Part shown: piece after piece, positions 6,341-8,563 of the stretch
Position numbering within the stretch: position 1 is the stretch's first letter
Layout: each line of letters begins with the position of its first letter
NCBI GenBank assembly: GCA_946478985.1
Contig: CAMLDZ010000128.1
Span: forward strand, 1-8,563
Length of the DNA: 8,563 nucleotides
Direction: 5' to 3'
Source: an uncultured Solimonas sp.
GTDB taxonomy: Bacteria; Pseudomonadota; Gammaproteobacteria; Nevskiales; Nevskiaceae
Notes under the pieces: model-generated
What the model was told of the DNA's origin: nothing
What the model saw: the letters and a program-made list of their open reading frames with translations, nothing else
Databases searched by the model: none
Made by a program: the position numbers and the translations under genes

Positions 6341-6353
6341 TTTTTATATATCG
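6330..6353 (+). promoter_or_regulatory. Candidate ModE operator B, upstream of the TonB receptor
   Basis: Near-perfect palindrome CGTTATATA - 6 nt (ATTTTT) - TATATATCG; the right half differs from the exact complement at one position of nine. It has the same 9-6-9 geometry as operator A and as the E. coli modA operator. It stands 21 bp before the receptor start codon and directly after the modE-like gene. Such an AT-rich palindrome is conspicuous in a GC-rich genome and is one of only two of this form that I found in the window. Confidence 0.88.
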
Positions 6354-6374
6354 AGGAGCCAGCAGGGGGATCAG

Positions 6375-8423
6375 ATGCAAAAGCAGCAAGCCAGGCGTGC
6401 GCTGGCGGGGGTGCTGGTGTGCGGCGTCTGTGTGCCGTCGCTGGTGACAGCCCAGGATGTGGCCAGTGCGGCGCAGGCAGGATCCGAGGTTTTCAATCTC
6501 GGTGTCGTCGAAGTGATCGGTCATGCCGACAATGCCGGCAGCAGCCTGGCAACGGACACGGTCGACGCGCAGGCCTTGCGCGAGCTGCACCGCAATGATC
6601 TGTCGGAAGCCTTGCAGTTGCTGCCCGGGGTGACACTGCAGAACGTCGGCCAGCGCCGCGAGCGTCTGGTGTCGGTGCGCGGCTTCAGCAGCCGCCAGGT
6701 GCCGTTGTTCATCGACGGCGTGCCGGTCTACGTGCCGTACGACGGCAACGTCGATCTGTCGCGCTTCGGCGTCGACTACGTTTCCGAGATCAACCTCAGC
6801 AAGGGTCTGGCCTCGGTGCTGTATGGGCCGAACATCCTCGGCGGCGCGATCAATGTCGTCAGCCGCAAGCCGACGCAGCCGCTGGAAGGCGCGGTGGAAC
6901 TGGCGACGGAGCTGGGCGAGGGCAGCGACTCGCTGCTGAGCCGCGTGGCCGGCTCGATCGGCGGACTGCGTGGCAAGTGGTACGCGCACGCCACCGCCTC
7001 GTACGTGAATTCGGAAGGCTACACGCTGCCTGACGACTTCAGGCCGACGCCGAACGAAGATGGCGGTGGCCGCGAGAACGCCGACAGCCGCGATGTCGTG
7101 CTCAGTGCCAAGCTCGGCTATCTACCGGGCAATGGCGATGAGTACGCGCTGAGCGCCTATCACCAGCAAGGCGACAAGAACGTGCCGCCGTACGCCGGCA
7201 CGGCCGCGGGTGTTGCGGCGCGCTACTGGCAATGGCCGTACTGGGACAAGCAGAGCCTCTACTTCACCGCACTCAACGGTCTGAGCGAATCCGGCACGCT
7301 GCGCTGGCGGCTCTACTTCGATCGCTTCAAGAACTCGCTCGACTCGTTCGACGACGCGACGTATTCAAGTTTCAACAAGGGCTACGCTTTCGAAGGCAGC
7401 AACTACGACGATTACACCTTCGGCGGCAACGCCGACTACGAGTGGCGCTGGAACGAGGCGCAGCTGACGCGCGCCGCCGTGCACTGGAAGCAGGATGTGC
7501 ATCGAGAGGTCGACGAGGTCGATGCGCCCCAGGAGCGCTACGAGGATCGTTCGTACGCGCTGGCGATCGAGCACCCGTGGCGCGTCACCGCGCAGCTGAC
7601 GCTGACGCCGGGCTATGCCTATACCGTGCAGGACGGCCGCCAGGCCGAGAACAACGAGAACGGCGTCGTGGTGCCGCAGCCGGTCGACAAGGCCGACGCG
7701 CACAATGCTCAGCTCAGCGCCGCCTGGGCACTGACGCCGACGCGCTCGCTGCTGGCCGGCGTCAGCCGCAAGACGCGCTTTCCGACGATCAAGGATCGTT
7801 TCTCGTTCCGCCTCGGTTCGGCGATTCCGAATCCGGAACTCGGCCCGGAGCGGGCGACGCACTACGAGATCGGCATCGAGGAGCGCCGCCGAAGCTGGGA
7901 CCTGCACGCAGCGATCTTTCAGGCCGATCTGGATGACGCGATCGACAACGTCGTCGTCGATGCCAGGCTGTGCGCGGCGCCGAATCCCAACTGCAATCAG
8001 GCGCAGAACATCGGCGAGCAGCGCAATCGCGGCGCCGAGCTGAGCGTGGACGGGATGCCGGTCGAATCGCTGCGGCTCAACGCGCAGGCCAGCGTCATCG
8101 ATCGCGACAATCGCAGTCGGCCGGAGCTGCGACAGACCGATACGCCGGAGCAGAAGTACCGGCTGGCGCTGCAGTGGCGGCCGCTCGCGTCCTGGGCCTT
8201 CAAGGCCGATGCCCAGCACGAGACCCGGCGCTTCAGCACCACGGATGGCACGCGTATCGCCGAGGCCTTCACCGTCGTCAACGCCTTCGTCCGCTACGAG
8301 CCGCTGCCGCGTTTCGGCCTCGAAGCCGGTGCGCGCAATCTGACCGACGAGCTGTACGCGTACCAGGAAGGTTTTTACGAGGCGGGCCGTACCTGGCTTG
8401 CGCAGATCGATTACCGATACTGA
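6375..8423 (+). CDS. TonB-dependent outer-membrane receptor, candidate molybdate/tungstate (or metal-chelate) transporter
   Basis: Outer-membrane beta-barrel transporter of 682 residues, energised by TonB-ExbB-ExbD. It has a signal peptide (MQKQQARRAL, hydrophobic core to about 24, cleavage near TAQ/D), a TonB-box-like segment GVVEVIG at 43-49, and a plug domain at about 55-165 with LPGV, VSVRGFSSRQVPLFIDGVPVY at 99-119 and LYGPNILGGAINVVSRKP at 149-166. A barrel follows to the C terminus, which ends in an aromatic residue (DYRY). An external loop holds Cys533 and Cys540, a likely disulfide. Start chosen by AGGGGGA at 6364-6370, 4 nt before the ATG. Substrate is not readable from sequence: most relatives carry ferric siderophores or cobalamin. 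The ModE-type operator over its promoter, the adjacent modE gene and the Moco operon point to molybdate, tungstate or a complex of them. It stands alone in its transcription unit, followed by a strong terminator. Confidence 0.95.
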   Translation: MQKQQARRALAGVLVCGVCVPSLVTAQDVASAAQAGSEVFNLGVVEVIGHADNAGSSLATDTVDAQALRELHRNDLSEALQLLPGVTLQNVGQRRERLVSVRGFSSRQVPLFIDGVPVYVPYDGNVDLSRFGVDYVSEINLSKGLASVLYGPNILGGAINVVSRKPTQPLEGAVELATELGEGSDSLLSRVAGSIGGLRGKWYAHATASYVNSEGYTLPDDFRPTPNEDGGGRENADSRDVVLSAKLGYLPGNGDEYALSAYHQQGDKNVPPYAGTAAGVAARYWQWPYWDKQSLYFTALNGLSESGTLRWRLYFDRFKNSLDSFDDATYSSFNKGYAFEGSNYDDYTFGGNADYEWRWNEAQLTRAAVHWKQDVHREVDEVDAPQERYEDRSYALAIEHPWRVTAQLTLTPGYAYTVQDGRQAENNENGVVVPQPVDKADAHNAQLSAAWALTPTRSLLAGVSRKTRFPTIKDRFSFRLGSAIPNPELGPERATHYEIGIEERRRSWDLHAAIFQADLDDAIDNVVVDARLCAAPNPNCNQAQNIGEQRNRGAELSVDGMPVESLRLNAQASVIDRDNRSRPELRQTDTPEQKYRLALQWRPLASWAFKADAQHETRRFSTTDGTRIAEAFTVVNAFVRYEPLPRFGLEAGARNLTDELYAYQEGFYEAGRTWLAQIDYRY

Positions 8424-8449
8424 CGGGGGCGGAGCGCTGAGAGGCGAAG

Positions 8450-8485
8450 AAAAAAGGGGCGGACCTTGCGGTCCGCCCCTTTTTT
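8450..8485. terminator. Bidirectional Rho-independent terminator
   Basis: A perfect 10-bp GC-rich stem (GGGGCGGACC at 8456-8465 with GGTCCGCCCC at 8470-8479) and a TTGC loop, flanked by A6 on the left (8450-8455) and T6 on the right (8480-8485). It therefore works in both directions, ending the TonB receptor transcript 26 bp after its stop and the converging minus-strand tRNA transcript. Confidence 0.94.
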
Positions 8486-8490
8486 GCGCT

Positions 8491-8512
8491 GCGGGAACCT
8501 GGCGGTCCCCGC
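8491..8512 (-). other. Hairpin in the 3' trailer of the minus-strand tRNA
   Basis: Inverted repeat of 9 bp arms (8491-8499 and 8504-8512) around a 4-nt loop. On the + strand it has one A-C mismatch, but on the minus strand that position is a G-U wobble, so the hairpin belongs to the tRNA-side transcript. It begins 5 nt after the tRNA CCA end and lies before the terminator; it may act as a 3' processing boundary or be part of a double terminator. Role inferred. Confidence 0.5.
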
Positions 8513-8517
8513 TGATT

Positions 8518-8563
8518 TGGCGCTCCTACCCGGATTCGAACCGGGGTTTAAGCCTTGAGAGGG
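8518..8563 (-). tRNA. tRNA, 3' part only (probably tRNA-Glu, anticodon CTC); runs off the window
   Basis: Read on the minus strand the sequence ends with a CCA-encoded acceptor (TAGGAGC, discriminator G, CCA), preceded by a perfect T arm (CCCGG - TTCGAAT - CCGGG), a 4-nt variable region AAAC, and an anticodon 3' stem GGCTT. The preceding seven bases, CTCTCAA, fit an anticodon loop with U33 and anticodon CTC, and the two bases before them (CC) pair with the first GG of the stem. That gives tRNA-Glu, and discriminator G and a short variable region agree. The D arm and 5' acceptor strand lie outside, so the identity is provisional. Confidence 0.78.

Noticed and set aside
6375..8423. Assignment of the receptor as a ferric siderophore or cobalamin receptor.
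   Set aside because: Common for the family, but no Fur-like box or cobalamin riboswitch is visible upstream, whereas a ModE-type operator is. Not excluded.
8518..8563. tRNA 3' end as an attachment site for an integrated element.
   Set aside because: No integrase, no direct repeat of the tRNA end elsewhere in the window, and the neighbouring genes look like ordinary chromosomal genes.
1..8563. CRISPR arrays, insertion sequences, riboswitches including the Moco riboswitch.
   Set aside because: No repeated units, transposase motifs, terminal inverted repeats or recognisable leader structure; upstream gaps are under 90 bp apart from the operator-bearing ones already described.

Overview
The window is GC-rich with long, tightly packed genes almost all on the + strand. 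The codon use, operon style and families fit a high-GC proteobacterium, most likely a gammaproteobacterium of the Xanthomonadales/Nevskiales kind; that placement is inference from general look, not from a marker gene. The theme of the window is molybdenum: making the molybdenum cofactor (Moco) and, by inference, acquiring the metal across the outer membrane under a ModE-type regulator.

Left part (about 84-3951): a Moco biosynthesis operon, moaD - moaE - moaC/mogA fusion - moeA, with ATGA and TAATG overlaps between the later genes, followed 22 bp later by a HAD-superfamily hydrolase whose nucleophile motif is DxH instead of DxD. MoaD and MoaE form molybdopterin synthase. The MoaC half of the fusion makes cyclic pyranopterin monophosphate, the MogA/MoaB half adenylylates molybdopterin, and MoeA inserts molybdate. 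moaA, mobA and modABC are not in the window.

Middle and right part (about 3952-8423): a second operon encodes a small secreted protein of unknown function, a periplasmic di-haem c-type oxidoreductase (DHOR/DUF1111 family), and a single-domain ModE regulator. It is followed by a monocistronic TonB-dependent outer-membrane receptor. Two 24-bp imperfect palindromes of identical geometry (9-bp half-site, 6-bp spacer, 9-bp half-site, of the CGTTATATA/TATATAACG type) stand immediately upstream of the small-protein operon (3989-4012) and of the receptor (6330-6353). They match the known ModE operator pattern and flank the modE-like gene itself.

The coherent reading is a local ModE regulon: when molybdate is sufficient, ModE would block the small protein/di-haem/modE operon (autoregulation) and the receptor; when it is scarce, they are expressed. 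The receptor is therefore a good candidate for outer-membrane uptake of molybdate, tungstate or a metal-chelator complex, and the secreted protein and di-haem enzyme are candidate periplasmic partners. This is inference from regulation and context and is the most interesting part of the window.

Right end: a strong bidirectional terminator (8450-8485) separates the receptor from the 3' part of a tRNA gene on the minus strand (8518 to beyond the edge; anticodon probably CTC, Glu).
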